Shown here: positions 1-8,852 of the stretch, piece by piece
Layout: each line of letters starts with the position of its first letter
Numbering within the stretch: the first letter of the stretch is position 1
From: Anaerolineae bacterium
GTDB taxonomy: Bacteria > Chloroflexota > Anaerolineae > J102
Assembly: GCA_027002405.1 (NCBI GenBank)
Contig: JALWZT010000233.1
Location: 1-49,249 of the forward strand
Reading direction: 5' to 3'
DNA: 49,249 nucleotides
Program-made: the position numbers and the translations under genes
Notes under the pieces: model-generated
Told to the model about the DNA's origin: nothing
Seen by the model: the letters and a program-made list of their open reading frames with translations, nothing else
Databases searched by the model: none

Positions 1-410
1 CTTTCTGCGGGGGGTGAACGCTATCCTTGTAAAATTGTTGAAGGGGCAGGATATTTCTCTCACACGCTTTGCGCCAGGTCCGCGGCTCTCAGCGGTCCCT
101 CCATAAAAGTCTACCCTTGTGAGCCCCCTGCCCCTCCCCCGCTTGCGGGGGAGGGGTGATCGTCCGGATCGGAGGGGCTATGTAAGACTCATCCCCTCCT
201 GCAGAAGCGGTCGAGAGGAGGTATCCTCATCGTACCAATAGTAAACCAACAGGTTCACTTCATCGCCGGGCGGGCGTGGTGGCCCCAGACTCGGAGGTCT
301 GCGCAGACCCTCCAAGGTCTCATGCTCATCTGCCACTTGCCACTTGCCACTTGCCACTTGCAAACCTGCAACCTGTGTCCTATTTTCGTCGTGATGCGGT
401 GAGCTATTGC
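1..410. repeat. Left-edge intergenic region made of repeats
   Basis: Bases 1-117 show no recognisable gene or motif. From 118 the region is repeat modules shared with 28672-28953 and, inverted, with 48987-49249. They include a GC-rich hairpin (CCCCTCCCCCGCTTGCGGGG type, near 128-155), a stretch reading CTTCATCGCCGGGCGGGCG, a palindrome around GGTCTGCGCAGACC (297-310), and an array of the 7-nt word TGCCACT (331-362). An inverted copy of the boundary repeat (381-427) ends the region and overlaps the 3' end of alr. No protein is supported here. Confidence 0.75.
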
Positions 411-1550
411 TCATGGCGCCTGTTCCGACACATACACTCGGGGCAACCGGGGAAGGAGGCTGGTGGTGACTTCGTAATGAATGGTTTGGGCCCAGGCCGC
501 GACCTCCTCCGCCCGAATGCGTTCATCCCCTTGCTGCCCAAGCAGGACCGATTGGTCCCCTTCCTGGGCGTCGGGGATATGGGTCACATCCACCATGATG
601 TTATCCATGCACACCCGGCCGATGATGGGGGCCCGTTGGCCTCGCACGAGGACTTCCCCCCGGTTGGAAAGCAGCCGGTGGATGCCATCGCCATAGCCGA
701 TAGGAAGCAGGGCCACCCGGGTGGGCCGGGAGGCGATAAAGGTCCGACCGTAGCTGACACTGGCGCCGGGGGGCAAAACCCGTATCCGCCCGATGTGGCT
801 CAACACGGTCAAAGCCGGGCGCAGGGGGACCGTTTGGTTCACTTCCGGGGAAGGATAGAGCCCATAGATGGCAATGCCGGGCCGGGCGGCATCCAGGTAG
901 GTTTCGGGCAGGTCCAGGATCGCCGCGCTGTTGGCAACATGGAGCAAGGGGATCTGAAAACGATCCCGGGCCATGGCCGCCGTTTCCTGGAACAGGGCGA
1001 ACTGCTGGTGGGTAAAGGTTTTATCCGCCTCATCCGCGGTGGCGAAATGGGTCCATAGGCCTTCGATGTGCAGATGGGGATAATGGGTCAGGCCCTCTAA
1101 GAAGGGCAGGAGTTCATCAGGCAGTTGACCGAAACGGCCCATCCCGGTATCGATTTTGACATGGATGGGCAGGGTTTTGCCCAGGTCTCGGGCATGGTCG
1201 TTCAGGGCCCGGGCAAAGCCGTGGTCGTTCACGGTCACGGTCAGGTCATAGGCGGCCGCGAGCTCCGCTTCGGGGGGCAGGTGATAGCCCATGACCAGGA
1301 TGGGGGCCGTGATCCCTGCCTGGCGCAGGGCCACGCCCTCGTGAATACGAGCGACCGCGAGGCGGGACGCGCCCGCGGCCAGGGCTGTGCGGGCCACAGG
1401 CACCGCGCCATGGCCGTAAGCGTTGGCCTTGACCACCGCCCATAGGGCCACCTTCGGGCCCAGGCGGACTTTGAGCGCGGCCACGTTGTGCGCGATGGCA
1501 TCCAGGTCCACAATGGCCAGGTTCGTAGGGGTGGGGTCGGGAAGAGGCAT
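411..1550 (-). CDS. alr: Alanine racemase
   Basis: This 379-residue protein is a PLP-dependent alanine racemase, which makes D-alanine for peptidoglycan in the cytoplasm. The N-terminal PLP motif VVKANAYGHG is clear, with the Schiff-base lysine at K41. The PLP-barrel continues through IDTGMGRFG and HVANSAA. The C-terminal domain carries SYGRTF with the expected catalytic tyrosine, then RVCMDNIMVDV. Length is normal for the family. The ATG start sits about 10 nt from an ATCAGT word array, with no Shine-Dalgarno sequence visible. The last residues SEQAP and the TGA stop lie inside an inverted boundary repeat, so the C-terminus appears repeat-derived. It is separated from holA by a MITE-like element and is probably its own transcription unit. 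Confidence 0.96.
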   Translation of the reverse strand: MPLPDPTPTNLAIVDLDAIAHNVAALKVRLGPKVALWAVVKANAYGHGAVPVARTALAAGASRLAVARIHEGVALRQAGITAPILVMGYHLPPEAELAAAYDLTVTVNDHGFARALNDHARDLGKTLPIHVKIDTGMGRFGQLPDELLPFLEGLTHYPHLHIEGLWTHFATADEADKTFTHQQFALFQETAAMARDRFQIPLLHVANSAAILDLPETYLDAARPGIAIYGLYPSPEVNQTVPLRPALTVLSHIGRIRVLPPGASVSYGRTFIASRPTRVALLPIGYGDGIHRLLSNRGEVLVRGQRAPIIGRVCMDNIMVDVTHIPDAQEGDQSVLLGQQGDERIRAEEVAAWAQTIHYEVTTSLLPRLPRVYVSEQAP

Positions 1551-1689
1551 GGGTGGGTATCAGTTAGTTATCAGTAATCAGTGATCAGTAATCAGTAATC
1601 AGTCGCCATGAGCGATGGCTCACCACATAACGATGAAAATGGGAACGCAGATTTGTGCAGATGCGACGCAGATTGACGCAGATAATCTT
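1551..1689. repeat. Word array and boundary repeat between alr and holA
   Basis: Directly upstream of alr is an array of ATCAGT-type words (1560-1603). It is followed by a plus-oriented boundary repeat (1604-1650, ATGAGCGATGGCTCACC core) and GCAGATT-type words. No coding sequence is supported. Confidence 0.75.
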
Positions 1690-1897
1690 GGCATAGTTCA
1701 TTTTTGACTACAAGGAACTTGACGAATGCTGCCAGGTCTTTCGTTGCAAGATAGTCGATATTTGGTATTGGATATTGGGTATTTGCATCGTACTGAAACA
1801 AGGAATATCCAATATCCAGTATCCAATATCCAGTATCCAATATCGATACTCTCGCAGCCGATTTGCCAAGCTACAAAGCGTCCATGTGAACCATGCC
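1690..1897. mobile_element. MITE-like element C, copy 1
   Basis: This 208-bp non-coding element has near-perfect 11-bp terminal inverted repeats: GGCATAGTTCA at 1690-1700 and TGAACCATGCC at 1887-1897. A second copy lies at 26869-27048 with the same order of parts. The middle is a large stem made of repeated TATTGGATAT and ATATCCAATA words. I see no target-site duplication and no transposase. The right end lies inside the 3' end of holA. Confidence 0.7.
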
Positions 1898-2890
1898 TAC
1901 ACGAGCGAGATCAACGACCAGCATATCCAAAGCCAGGTTGGCCTCCAGGCGCCCGGTTTTGATGGCCACGTCGGTTTCCAGCAGGCGATCATAGATGCGC
2001 TGCAATTGCTCCATGGTGTAGCCCCGGGCCTGGCGCATGGCCTTTTCGGTGGGATAAGGATGGAGTTTGAGGGCGGACGCGATCTCATCCCGGCGCATGC
2101 CTTGCCCCATGTAGTCCTTGACCTGCAACAGGATGCGATATTGGCGCACAATCATGGTGAGGAGGTAGAGGGGATGGGCGCCCTGGCGCCGCATTTGGGC
2201 CAAGAGCCGAAAGGCAACGGCCGTACGCCGAGACCCCAACGCATCGACCATGTCGAAGATGCTGGCTTCTTTGGCATAGGGGCAAAGAAGTTGCACATCG
2301 GCCTGGGTGATGGGGCGCTCTCCCGCGTAGAGAGCCAGTTTTTCCAGTTCGCTATCGATAAGGCGCAGGTTGGGGCCGATGAAGGTGGCCAGCGATTCGG
2401 CCACACCCCGGCCCAGACGGATGCCCTTGGCCCGGGCATGCTGGGTAACCCACCGGGCCAGTTCCCCTTTGCGGAGCTGGGGGGTTTGAAAGAGATGAAC
2501 CTGGCCCCGGCCTTCCATTTTTTGCACGGCCTTAAGCACAGGATTACGGGCGTTGATCTTTTTGCTTTCCCACAGGACCAGGGTGGTGGTTTCGGGCAGG
2601 GTAGGCAGGAACTCGGCCAACCAGCGCAAGAAAGCTTTGGCCGCCTGGCTGGGCTTTCCCTCGGGCCCCTTGCTTTTTTCCAAATGGGTGAGCAGGTCGC
2701 GCACAATCACCAAACGGAAGTCGCCCAGAAAAGGGGGCACATCGACATGATGCTGGAGGATTTCTCGAGTCAGGGTACGGCCCTCCAGCACGGTGGTATT
2801 CATTTCAGCCAGTTCGCCCAGGGCGGCTTTCAGCCCGGCGATATGCTGGCTTTTGCCAAACTCTTCGTCGCCATGAAGGAGGATGATCAT
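1871..2890 (-). CDS. holA: DNA polymerase III subunit delta
   Basis: This 339-residue protein resembles the clamp-loader delta subunit, which opens the beta sliding clamp at replication forks. The N-terminus MIILLHGDEEFGKSQHI is the typical delta start, a P-loop-like but non-canonical loop. It is followed by DFRLVIVRDLL, a middle NARNPVLKA region, and the C-terminal helical domain with EASIFDMVDALGSRR. The reading frame extends upstream to 3160, but that part overlaps the DUF6391 gene and has no family resemblance. The ATG at 2890 overlaps the previous stop as ATGA, which implies translational coupling. The last residues GMVHMDAL and the TAG stop are encoded by the end of MITE-like element C, so the native C-terminus was probably replaced. 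Confidence 0.88.
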   Translation of the reverse strand: MIILLHGDEEFGKSQHIAGLKAALGELAEMNTTVLEGRTLTREILQHHVDVPPFLGDFRLVIVRDLLTHLEKSKGPEGKPSQAAKAFLRWLAEFLPTLPETTTLVLWESKKINARNPVLKAVQKMEGRGQVHLFQTPQLRKGELARWVTQHARAKGIRLGRGVAESLATFIGPNLRLIDSELEKLALYAGERPITQADVQLLCPYAKEASIFDMVDALGSRRTAVAFRLLAQMRRQGAHPLYLLTMIVRQYRILLQVKDYMGQGMRRDEIASALKLHPYPTEKAMRQARGYTMEQLQRIYDRLLETDVAIKTGRLEANLALDMLVVDLARVGMVHMDAL

Positions 2891-3378
2891 GTTTCGTAGT
2901 GAAGGCGCACCCAGTGATAGACATGTTTGCCTAACTGTTTGCGTTCGATGGCCGCGACCTGAACCGGGGGCAGATGGGCATCGGTGGTCACTCGGGCCTG
3001 GAGCCGCACCCCCACCAGTTGCCCCAAAAGCACCCCGATGAGCGCGCCCAGCACGCCGGCCGGGGCCTGCTCTATCCATCCCCGCCGGCGCATGCTGGTG
3101 ATGCCAAAAATCGTGCCTCCTGCGGCCAGGGTGGCCGAAGCCAACATGTTGGTGCCACAATTGGGATGAAGGGCCAGATGCCGTTCGCCCGCGCGCAGCC
3201 GTTGGATCGCCTCATTCACAGCCTGGCGCACCGTGTCGGTGGGGATGTCGCCGTAGATATAAAAGCCGCGGCTATTGGACCGCCCGGCCATGCTGGTGAA
3301 CGGGGTCATGCGGCTGAGGATATGAATGGTGGCATGCTCGATGGCGTGATTCCAGCGGGTGAAGGTGAAAAAACGCAT
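2887..3378 (-). CDS. DUF6391-type protein
   Basis: This 163-residue protein resembles the DUF6391 family of unknown function that I associate with Chloroflexota and Cyanobacteria. The N-terminal NHAIEHATIHIL stretch is rich in histidines and looks like a possible metal-binding helix. The centre has LALHPNCGTN. A hydrophobic glycine-rich stretch around residues 108-125 (AGVLGALIGVLLGQLVGV) is a likely membrane segment. The gene sits 11 nt after the hypothetical gene upstream and overlaps holA by ATGA, so the three form one operon. An AGGAAA motif precedes the ATG. The family name is recalled, not searched, and the biochemical role is unknown. Confidence 0.7.
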   Translation of the reverse strand: MRFFTFTRWNHAIEHATIHILSRMTPFTSMAGRSNSRGFYIYGDIPTDTVRQAVNEAIQRLRAGERHLALHPNCGTNMLASATLAAGGTIFGITSMRRRGWIEQAPAGVLGALIGVLLGQLVGVRLQARVTTDAHLPPVQVAAIERKQLGKHVYHWVRLHYET

Positions 3379-3389
3379 AGGTTTTCCTA

Positions 3390-4031
3390 TTATATCATCT
3401 CATAAAGGGGGACCAAGGCCAGCAGGATGGGGAGCAAGCGTTCGGCCGCGCTGCTCCCCCAGGCCAGCACTTTTTCTTTGGGAGCCTGGGTGTAGAGGAT
3501 CAGGTTGATGGGCTGGTCTTGAGGCAGGGAGGAGAGGTGAATGGGGATATCGTTGAGGATGGAGGCTCTGGGCAGGGTACAGGCTTCCAGCCAGGTGAGT
3601 TGGTCTTGCTCGAAACGCCAGCAGCCGCCCAAGACGCCCCCTTCATCGGAGCCGGCATCGGTAAGGGTAAGGGGATAAAGGCTGAGGAGGTAAACCAGGA
3701 TGGCCAAAGCCGCGGGATCATGTTCCAAACGGGTGCAAAAGCGTTGCCAGTGTTCCCCGGGCCCAGGCACATGAAGCCCCCAGCGCAGGCCCTGGGGGGA
3801 GGCAGCCACGAAAAGATGGGCCTGATCCCGGCGAGGTGGGTAACGATAGGCCCCACGGCGGGCGATGTGCATGCAGTTGCTTCCGGGAACACCCCACGTT
3901 TCATAATGTCGGCCGTAAATCTGGCGAAGGCCCTTGCGTAATTCGCCCCCCAGGGCGCGACGATGCCGCCAGTAGACACCTCGTGTATGGGTGCGAAAAT
4001 CACTTTCCTGAAAACCAGCAAACGCGGGCAT
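3390..4031 (-). CDS. Hypothetical protein, first gene of the holA operon
   Basis: I do not recognise this 213-residue protein. It is an intact frame with codon use like its neighbours, and it is immediately followed by the DUF6391 gene. The N-terminal third is rich in arginine, histidine and tyrosine (THTRGVYWRHRRALGGELRK). The middle has a hydrophobic stretch (ALAILVYLLSLYPLTL, about residues 108-123), and the C-terminus ends in another (LLPILLALVPLYEMI). A GGAAG motif lies about 6 nt before the ATG. A competing frame at 3500-4078 is less convincing because it would overlap without coupling. No function is assigned. Confidence 0.6.
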   Translation of the reverse strand: MPAFAGFQESDFRTHTRGVYWRHRRALGGELRKGLRQIYGRHYETWGVPGSNCMHIARRGAYRYPPRRDQAHLFVAASPQGLRWGLHVPGPGEHWQRFCTRLEHDPAALAILVYLLSLYPLTLTDAGSDEGGVLGGCWRFEQDQLTWLEACTLPRASILNDIPIHLSSLPQDQPINLILYTQAPKEKVLAWGSSAAERLLPILLALVPLYEMI

Positions 4032-4278
4032 GATGCTTCCGGGGAGCGAAAAAGGCCGACGAATTCAGTGTAGCACAAGATGAAGATGGGGGCAATTGAT
4101 TGATGCCACTCGAGTCCATGAATCCTTCAGAACTTGCCCCTGGTGCAGGAAGGTGCTAGCATACGCGTGAGCCAAACGTCCCCGACAGACGCCCGCAAAG
4201 CGCCACGTACGGCAAGCTCGCCGACACCGAGAAAAATGGGGACGCAGATTCCCACTGATTACTGATTACTATAATTCT
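4032..4278. repeat. Divergent intergenic region with short repeat words
   Basis: This gap between the divergent holA operon and the CoA-transferase gene carries a diverged boundary-type repeat (about 4208-4253, CGGCAAGCTCGCCGACACCG) and a short ACTGATTACT array (4253-4270). TATAAT at 4270-4275 lies only 3 nt before the ATG of the next gene, too close for an ordinary promoter of that start. Promoters for both directions probably lie here, but I cannot place them. Confidence 0.5.
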
Positions 4279-5487
4279 ATGAGCAACGACGCTTTACCCC
4301 CTCAAGCCCTGGCAGATATCCGGGTCCTGGATCTTTCTCGCATCCTGGCCGGGCCTTATGCCACCATGATGCTGGCAGACCTGGGCGCGGAGGTGATCAA
4401 GATCGAGCAGCCCCAGGTGGGGGACGGCACCCGGGCCTGGGGGCCTCCGTGGGTGGGCCCCTTCAGCGCTTATTATCTTAGCATCAATCGCAATAAGCGG
4501 AGTGTCACTGTTAATCTCAAAACCGAAGAAGGGCGGGCGATCATCAAACAATTGGCGGCCCGGTCCGATATTTTGGTGGAGAATTTCAAAGTGGGGACCA
4601 TGCAGCGTTTGGGGCTGGATTACGACACGTTGTCCGCGCTGAATCCAGGGCTCATTTACTGTTCCATCAGCGGTTATGGGCAAACAGGCCCTTACAAAGA
4701 CCGGCCCGGGTATGATTTCATGATCCAGGCTCATGGCGGCATCATGTCCATCACCGGCCCGGTGGAAGGCCCTCCCACCAAAGTGGGCGTGGCCATTGTG
4801 GATGTCACCGCGGGGCTCTATGCCGTGGGGGCCATCCTGGCTGCGCTCCATCATCGCGAGCGCACGGGGCAGGGGCAATACATCGATGTGGCCCTGTTGG
4901 ACGCGCAGGTAGGATGGTTGGTGAACGTGGCCCAGAATTATTTCGCCACGGGCGAAAAGCCCAAACGCTACGGCAATGCCCATCCCAACATCGTGCCCTA
5001 CGAAACCTTCGAGACCGCGGATGGGTTTCTGGCTCTGGCTGTGGGCGCGGATAGTCAATTCCAACGTCTGTGCCAGGTCATCGAAAGGCCCGATCTCTGG
5101 GAGGATGAACGATTCCGCACCAACGCGGGCCGGGTCACCCATCGCCACATCTTGATCCCCGAACTGCAAAAGGTGTTCCGCACTCGCACCACCCAGGCCT
5201 GGATGGACGCGCTATTGGCTGCCAAAATCCCGGCCAGCCCCATCAACGACATCCCCGCGGTGTTCGCAGACCCCCAGGTGCAGCACCGGCGCATGGCCCA
5301 GACCGTCCACCATCCTCAGGTGGGGGACATCACGCTGCTGGGGCCGGTGCCGAAACTTTCTGCCACCCCTGCCACCATTCGCACCCCTCCCCCTGCATTG
5401 GGGGAACACACCGACGCGGTTTTGCAAGAGCTGCTGGGCCTGGATGAAGACACCCTGGCCCGTTTGCATGAACAAGGTGTGATTTAG
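4279..5487 (+). CDS. CaiB/BaiF-family CoA-transferase
   Basis: This 402-residue protein is a class III CoA-transferase, moving CoA between carboxylic acids through an aspartyl-CoA anhydride intermediate. Diagnostic features are the N-terminal VLDLSRILAGPYATMMLADLGAEVIK block, RNKRSVTVNL, LVENFKVGTM, the ISGYGQTGPYKDRPGYD block, and VAIVDVTAGLYA with the expected catalytic aspartate D175. Length is typical for formyl-CoA or succinyl-CoA-hydroxyacid transferases, but the substrate cannot be read from sequence. An acyl-CoA dehydrogenase follows, so a role in organic-acid or acyl-CoA catabolism is likely. The start abuts a repeat array and shows no Shine-Dalgarno sequence. Confidence 0.92.
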   Translation: MSNDALPPQALADIRVLDLSRILAGPYATMMLADLGAEVIKIEQPQVGDGTRAWGPPWVGPFSAYYLSINRNKRSVTVNLKTEEGRAIIKQLAARSDILVENFKVGTMQRLGLDYDTLSALNPGLIYCSISGYGQTGPYKDRPGYDFMIQAHGGIMSITGPVEGPPTKVGVAIVDVTAGLYAVGAILAALHHRERTGQGQYIDVALLDAQVGWLVNVAQNYFATGEKPKRYGNAHPNIVPYETFETADGFLALAVGADSQFQRLCQVIERPDLWEDERFRTNAGRVTHRHILIPELQKVFRTRTTQAWMDALLAAKIPASPINDIPAVFADPQVQHRRMAQTVHHPQVGDITLLGPVPKLSATPATIRTPPPALGEHTDAVLQELLGLDEDTLARLHEQGVI

Positions 5488-5523
5488 TAACCGTCTAAAA
5501 ATGTGTTTCCGTTTTTGTGCTCA

Positions 5524-5651
5524 TCGACTGAAGTCGAACACTTAAGGCCTACGGCCAATGGACGGCCTCCGCCGTCCAAAACGGCGACAAAAGGGGTCGC
5601 CGAAGGGCGACCCTTGGCGCGAAGCGCCTCCATAGGCACGAGTTTACTCGG
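5524..5651 (+). repeat. Hairpin-train element, copy 1
   Basis: Six small perfect or near-perfect hairpins follow each other: GACTGAAGTC, GGCCTACGGCC, GGACGGCCTCCGCCGTCC, GGGTCGCCGAAGGGCGACCC (5594-5613), GGCGCGAAGCGCC and CGAGTTTACTCG. An inverted copy with the same order lies at 12048-12165. The copies differ mostly in loops and by one paired change in a stem, which suggests folding is conserved. It sits between the CoA-transferase and acyl-CoA dehydrogenase genes and could be a transcript-processing or structural element. Confidence 0.6.
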
Positions 5652-5728
5652 CAAGTGTTGCGGCAAAAAAGGGACGTTATTTCTGGACGCTCACTTAACC
5701 ACTCACCAAACATAAAGGAGTGATAATC

Positions 5729-6937
5729 ATGGATTTCGAACTTACGGCTGAACACAAAATGATCCGGGATATGGTTTATGACTTTGCCCGGAAAGAAGTG
5801 CTCCCTATCATCAAAGACTACGACGCCCGGCATGAATACCCCATGGAACTGGTCCCCAAGATGGGGGAGATGGGGTTCATGGGGGTTTGTCTGCCGGTCA
5901 AGTATGGTGGCGCGGGCATGGATTACATCTCCCTGGGGCTGGTGGCCGAAGGCCTGGAATGGGCGGATTCCTCTGTGCGGGAGACCGTGGCCGTGCATCT
6001 GGCCCTGCATGCCATGCCCATTTTCCAATGGGGCACCGAGGAACAAAAGGAACGCTGGCTGCCCGACCTGGCCACGGGCCGCAAGCTGGCCTGCTTTGGC
6101 CTCACCGAACCCGGCGCGGGGTCGGATGTGGCGGGCATGAGCAGCCGGGCTCGCCGGGAAGGGGATGTTTACATCCTCAATGGCGAGAAGATGTGGATCA
6201 CCCTGGCCGATGTGGCCGATCGCTTCCTGGTCTTTGCCAAGACCGATCCCGAAAAGAAGCATCGCGGCATCAGCGCGTTCGTGCTGGAACGGGGGATGAA
6301 AGGCCTGACCACCGGCACCATCGAGGGCAAGTTGGGGGTTTGGGCCAGCAATACCGGTTGGATCAGCATGCAGGATGTGGAGGTGCCCGTGGAGAACCGC
6401 TTGGGCGAGGAAGGCGAAGGGTTTAAAATTGCCATGAGCGCCATCGATATGGCCCGTTACATGGTGGCCGCGGGCTCTGTGGGCTTGATGAAGGCTGCCA
6501 TGCAGGAGGCCATCGAATACGCTCTCCAGCGGAAGACCTTTGGCCGCCCCATTGCCGAATACCAATTGATCCAACAACTGATCGCCCAAATGCAACAACG
6601 CATCGATATTGGCGAATTGCTGGTCTACAAAGTCGGCTGGCTGAAGAACAAAGGGGTACGGAACACCCGAGAAACCAGCATGGCCAAATGGTACTGCACC
6701 GAGGCGGCCTTCCAGACCGCGAACGACGCGCTGCAAATTCATGGCGCGTATGGTTATTCCGATGAATACAACCCGGCCCGCTACCTGCGCAACAGCCGCG
6801 GGGCCATCATCTACGAAGGCACATCCCAGATTCATCAATTGATCCAGGCTGGCTATGCCCTGGGATGGCGCAAGGATAAGCCTCTGCGCAAAGAACTACC
6901 TCCCTATGACCCAGACCTCTGGATGGCTGAGGAATGA
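5729..6937 (+). CDS. Acyl-CoA dehydrogenase
   Basis: This 402-residue FAD-dependent acyl-CoA dehydrogenase performs alpha-beta oxidation of an acyl-CoA thioester. Seen motifs are the N-terminal helical domain, the substrate/FAD signature [38 protein letters not shown], the C-terminal [38 protein letters not shown], and YEGTSQIHQ, where the glutamate is the usual catalytic base. The frame extends to a GTG at 5720, but the ATG at 5729 is preferred because AAAGGAG (5714-5720) lies 8 nt before it. The stop overlaps the next gene as ATGA, so the two are translationally coupled. Chain-length specificity is not evident. Confidence 0.95.
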   Translation: MDFELTAEHKMIRDMVYDFARKEVLPIIKDYDARHEYPMELVPKMGEMGFMGVCLPVKYGGAGMDYISLGLVAEGLEWADSSVRETVAVHLALHAMPIFQWGTEEQKERWLPDLATGRKLACFGLTEPGAGSDVAGMSSRARREGDVYILNGEKMWITLADVADRFLVFAKTDPEKKHRGISAFVLERGMKGLTTGTIEGKLGVWASNTGWISMQDVEVPVENRLGEEGEGFKIAMSAIDMARYMVAAGSVGLMKAAMQEAIEYALQRKTFGRPIAEYQLIQQLIAQMQQRIDIGELLVYKVGWLKNKGVRNTRETSMAKWYCTEAAFQTANDALQIHGAYGYSDEYNPARYLRNSRGAIIYEGTSQIHQLIQAGYALGWRKDKPLRKELPPYDPDLWMAEE

Positions 6938-7782
6938 ACATCTTGGAACTGGCAAGGATCCTTTCTCATGTGGAAGCCCTGGTGCGCGAGGCCGGGGCCA
7001 TCGTGCGCCAGTATCACGACCAACCTGATCAGATCGACTGGAAAGGCGAAGATGACCCTGTCACCGCCGCGGACCGGGCCGTGAATGAATTTCTGGTGGC
7101 GGAGCTGCAAACGGCGTATCTTGATTTTGGTATCCTGGCCGAAGAAAGCCGGGATGACCTGCGCCGCCTGGAAAAGGAAGCGGTTTGGTGTGTGGACCCC
7201 CTGGACGGCACCAAAGAGTTCATTGCCCGCAATGGGGAATTCAGCATCATGGTCGGGCTGGCCATCCGGGAGGTGGCTGTGCTGGGTGTCGTCTATCAGC
7301 CCGTGATAGACCTCATGTATAGCGGCATCCGTGACGAAGGGGCGTGGCTCACCACGCCCCAGGGCCGCCGCGAGCTTCATGTCAGCGATATCGATACCTT
7401 CAGCCAACTGCGCCTGGTGGTCAGTCGCTCCCATCGCAATCCCATCCTGGATGAGATTAAACAAGGCCTGGGCATCCAACAGGAACGGATTTCCGGGTCG
7501 GTGGGGCTCAAATGCGGGCTCATCGCCCGGGCCGACGCGGACCTCTACATCCATCCCGCGCCGGGCTTGAAAGAATGGGACACCTGCGCGCCCGAAGCCA
7601 TCCTCTTCGGCGCCGGAGGCAGGGTCACGGATTGCTGGGGCCGTCCTTTCCTCTACAACCAGGCCGATGTCCATCGTCATTTCGGATTGGTGGCTTCCAA
7701 CGACACCCGGCATGCCGAGATCATCGCCCGGATCACCCCTGTGCTCGAAGCCCACGGCTTTACCTTCGACAAGGCCTGGTAA
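6934..7782 (+). CDS. cysQ: CysQ-like 3'(2'),5'-bisphosphate nucleotidase
   Basis: This 282-residue protein belongs to the lithium-sensitive inositol-monophosphatase superfamily, and its motif [17 protein letters not shown] is the CysQ version, hydrolysing 3'-phosphoadenosine 5'-phosphate in sulfur and CoA metabolism. Metal ligands are visible as LAEES (E70, E71), D88-P-L-D91 and [11 protein letters not shown]. It overlaps the acyl-CoA dehydrogenase stop by 4 nt, an unusual pairing. A link to turnover of phosphopantetheine or CoA products is possible but only inferred. A role as general inositol monophosphatase is the main alternative. A second, SuhB-like member lies 1 kb downstream. Confidence 0.82.
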   Translation: MNILELARILSHVEALVREAGAIVRQYHDQPDQIDWKGEDDPVTAADRAVNEFLVAELQTAYLDFGILAEESRDDLRRLEKEAVWCVDPLDGTKEFIARNGEFSIMVGLAIREVAVLGVVYQPVIDLMYSGIRDEGAWLTTPQGRRELHVSDIDTFSQLRLVVSRSHRNPILDEIKQGLGIQQERISGSVGLKCGLIARADADLYIHPAPGLKEWDTCAPEAILFGAGGRVTDCWGRPFLYNQADVHRHFGLVASNDTRHAEIIARITPVLEAHGFTFDKAW

Positions 7783-7809
7783 AAGAACCGCTGTCACGCG
7801 CATCCGCCC

Positions 7810-8670
7810 ATGCCCGAGACCCCCAAATCCTCGCTGCTTTCCCTGGAGCCCAAACGGCCGTTGCCTTCCGCACCGGAAGAGCCGCAGCCGATCTTTTTGC
7901 GCGAGCTCCCCAAGCATGACGAACGCTTTCGCTACACCCTGGCCCACATCCTTCTGCCCGTTGATCTGCTGGTGAAATTCGACATCGATCCCATCACCCT
8001 GCGTAATCGAGAAGGCAAGGTGATGGTCCACACCGCGTATTCCCAGGATGGGATGGTGTGGGCCTTACGGCTGCTCAATGACATGGATCCCCGGGACCCC
8101 CTGATGGAGATCGAGCTGGCGGACACACCTTTCAACCGCATTGCTGTGAATTGGGTGGCTATGAACGATCCTCGGGCCCCTCGTTTCGACATCGACCGCA
8201 TGCCCGATGGCACTTCGACCCTACGAGGCACAGCCCGGCGCAACATCCCGGCCGAAATCGCAGCCATGCGAGCCGGATTGGCGCCGGGCCAGGTGCGCCG
8301 GGGCTTGGGCCATCTGGAGCGTCTCCTGGGCGATCTGGAGCAGGTCTTCGCGGCCATGCACCATTATGAGTTCGATGTCGAGCCTCTTTTCTACCACGCG
8401 GCCATCCTGTTTGAGCGGTTCGGTTTCCGCTATGCCCGCGGGGAAGGGTTTATGCGGCGCATCCACGAAGGATTTCAACCGGGCGGGGATCTGTGGGCCC
8501 GTTTGGACCGTAGCACGCCCTTTCGCGCGCCGGAGCAAGCCCATACCATCCGCGGGCGCTCGTGGGCTATCCATGATGGTATCCTGGATGAACCCTGGGA
8601 TGGCGTCAAGATGTACAAACGCCTGGGGGTGCATGGAGGGATCGATACCGCGCCCGGGGTGCCGTGGTGA
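7810..8670 (+). CDS. Hypothetical protein downstream of cysQ
   Basis: I do not recognise this 286-residue protein. It is an intact frame 27 nt after cysQ and probably co-transcribed with it. The first 30 residues are proline-rich and likely disordered. A mixed region follows with TLAHILLPVDLLVKFDIDPITLRNREGKV and repeated aspartates (DMDPRDPLMEIELADTPF). A predicted helical stretch is around residues 150-185 (GQVRRGLGHLERLLGDLEQVF), and the C-terminal part has RIHEGFQPGGDLW and WAIHDGILDEPWDGV. There is no signal peptide or membrane helix. No function is proposed. Confidence 0.65.
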   Translation: MPETPKSSLLSLEPKRPLPSAPEEPQPIFLRELPKHDERFRYTLAHILLPVDLLVKFDIDPITLRNREGKVMVHTAYSQDGMVWALRLLNDMDPRDPLMEIELADTPFNRIAVNWVAMNDPRAPRFDIDRMPDGTSTLRGTARRNIPAEIAAMRAGLAPGQVRRGLGHLERLLGDLEQVFAAMHHYEFDVEPLFYHAAILFERFGFRYARGEGFMRRIHEGFQPGGDLWARLDRSTPFRAPEQAHTIRGRSWAIHDGILDEPWDGVKMYKRLGVHGGIDTAPGVPW

Positions 8671-8698
8671 GCACCGTCCATCTTTGACCCCAACTATG

Positions 8699-8847
8699 GA
8701 TTTCCTGAAAAAACCTTAACCACGGAAACACAGAGAGCACGGAGAGGGAAAAAGACAAGGTTTGGAGAGGATTTTCTCCGTGAACCCCCTTTATTTTTCT
8801 CTGTGTCCTCCGTGTCTCCGTGTTGAAATACCTTTTTGCAGTACATC
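8699..8847 (+). mobile_element. MITE-like element A, copy 1, with 8-bp target duplication
   Basis: This 149-bp element begins GATTTCCTGAAAAAACC and ends TTTTTGCAGTACATC, giving imperfect terminal inverted repeats. It is flanked by a perfect direct repeat CAACTATG (8691-8698 and 8848-8855), the mark of an insertion with 8-bp duplication. Inside, a long inverted repeat is built of ACGGAGAGGG and TCCGTGTCTCCGTG type words. Other copies are at 12344-12492 and, inverted, at 21711-21857. No transposase is encoded. The right duplication contains the candidate ATG of the next gene. Confidence 0.75.
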
Positions 8848-8852
8848 CAACT

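Noticed and set aside
331..362. CRISPR-like appearance of tandem TGCCACT words, also ATCAGT and AATCCT arrays
   Set aside because: Units are 6-8 nt with no unique spacers and no cas genes, so these are simple word arrays, not CRISPR.
1775..2899. Antisense open frame opposite holA
   Set aside because: holA carries family motifs and operon coupling, so the opposite frame is a shadow.
2891..3160. N-terminal extension of HolA
   Set aside because: The extra residues overlap the DUF6391 gene in another frame and lack family similarity; ATG 2890 with ATGA coupling is preferred.
4270..4275. TATAAT as promoter of the CoA-transferase gene
   Set aside because: It ends 3 nt before the ATG, so transcription would start inside the gene; the array may create it by chance.
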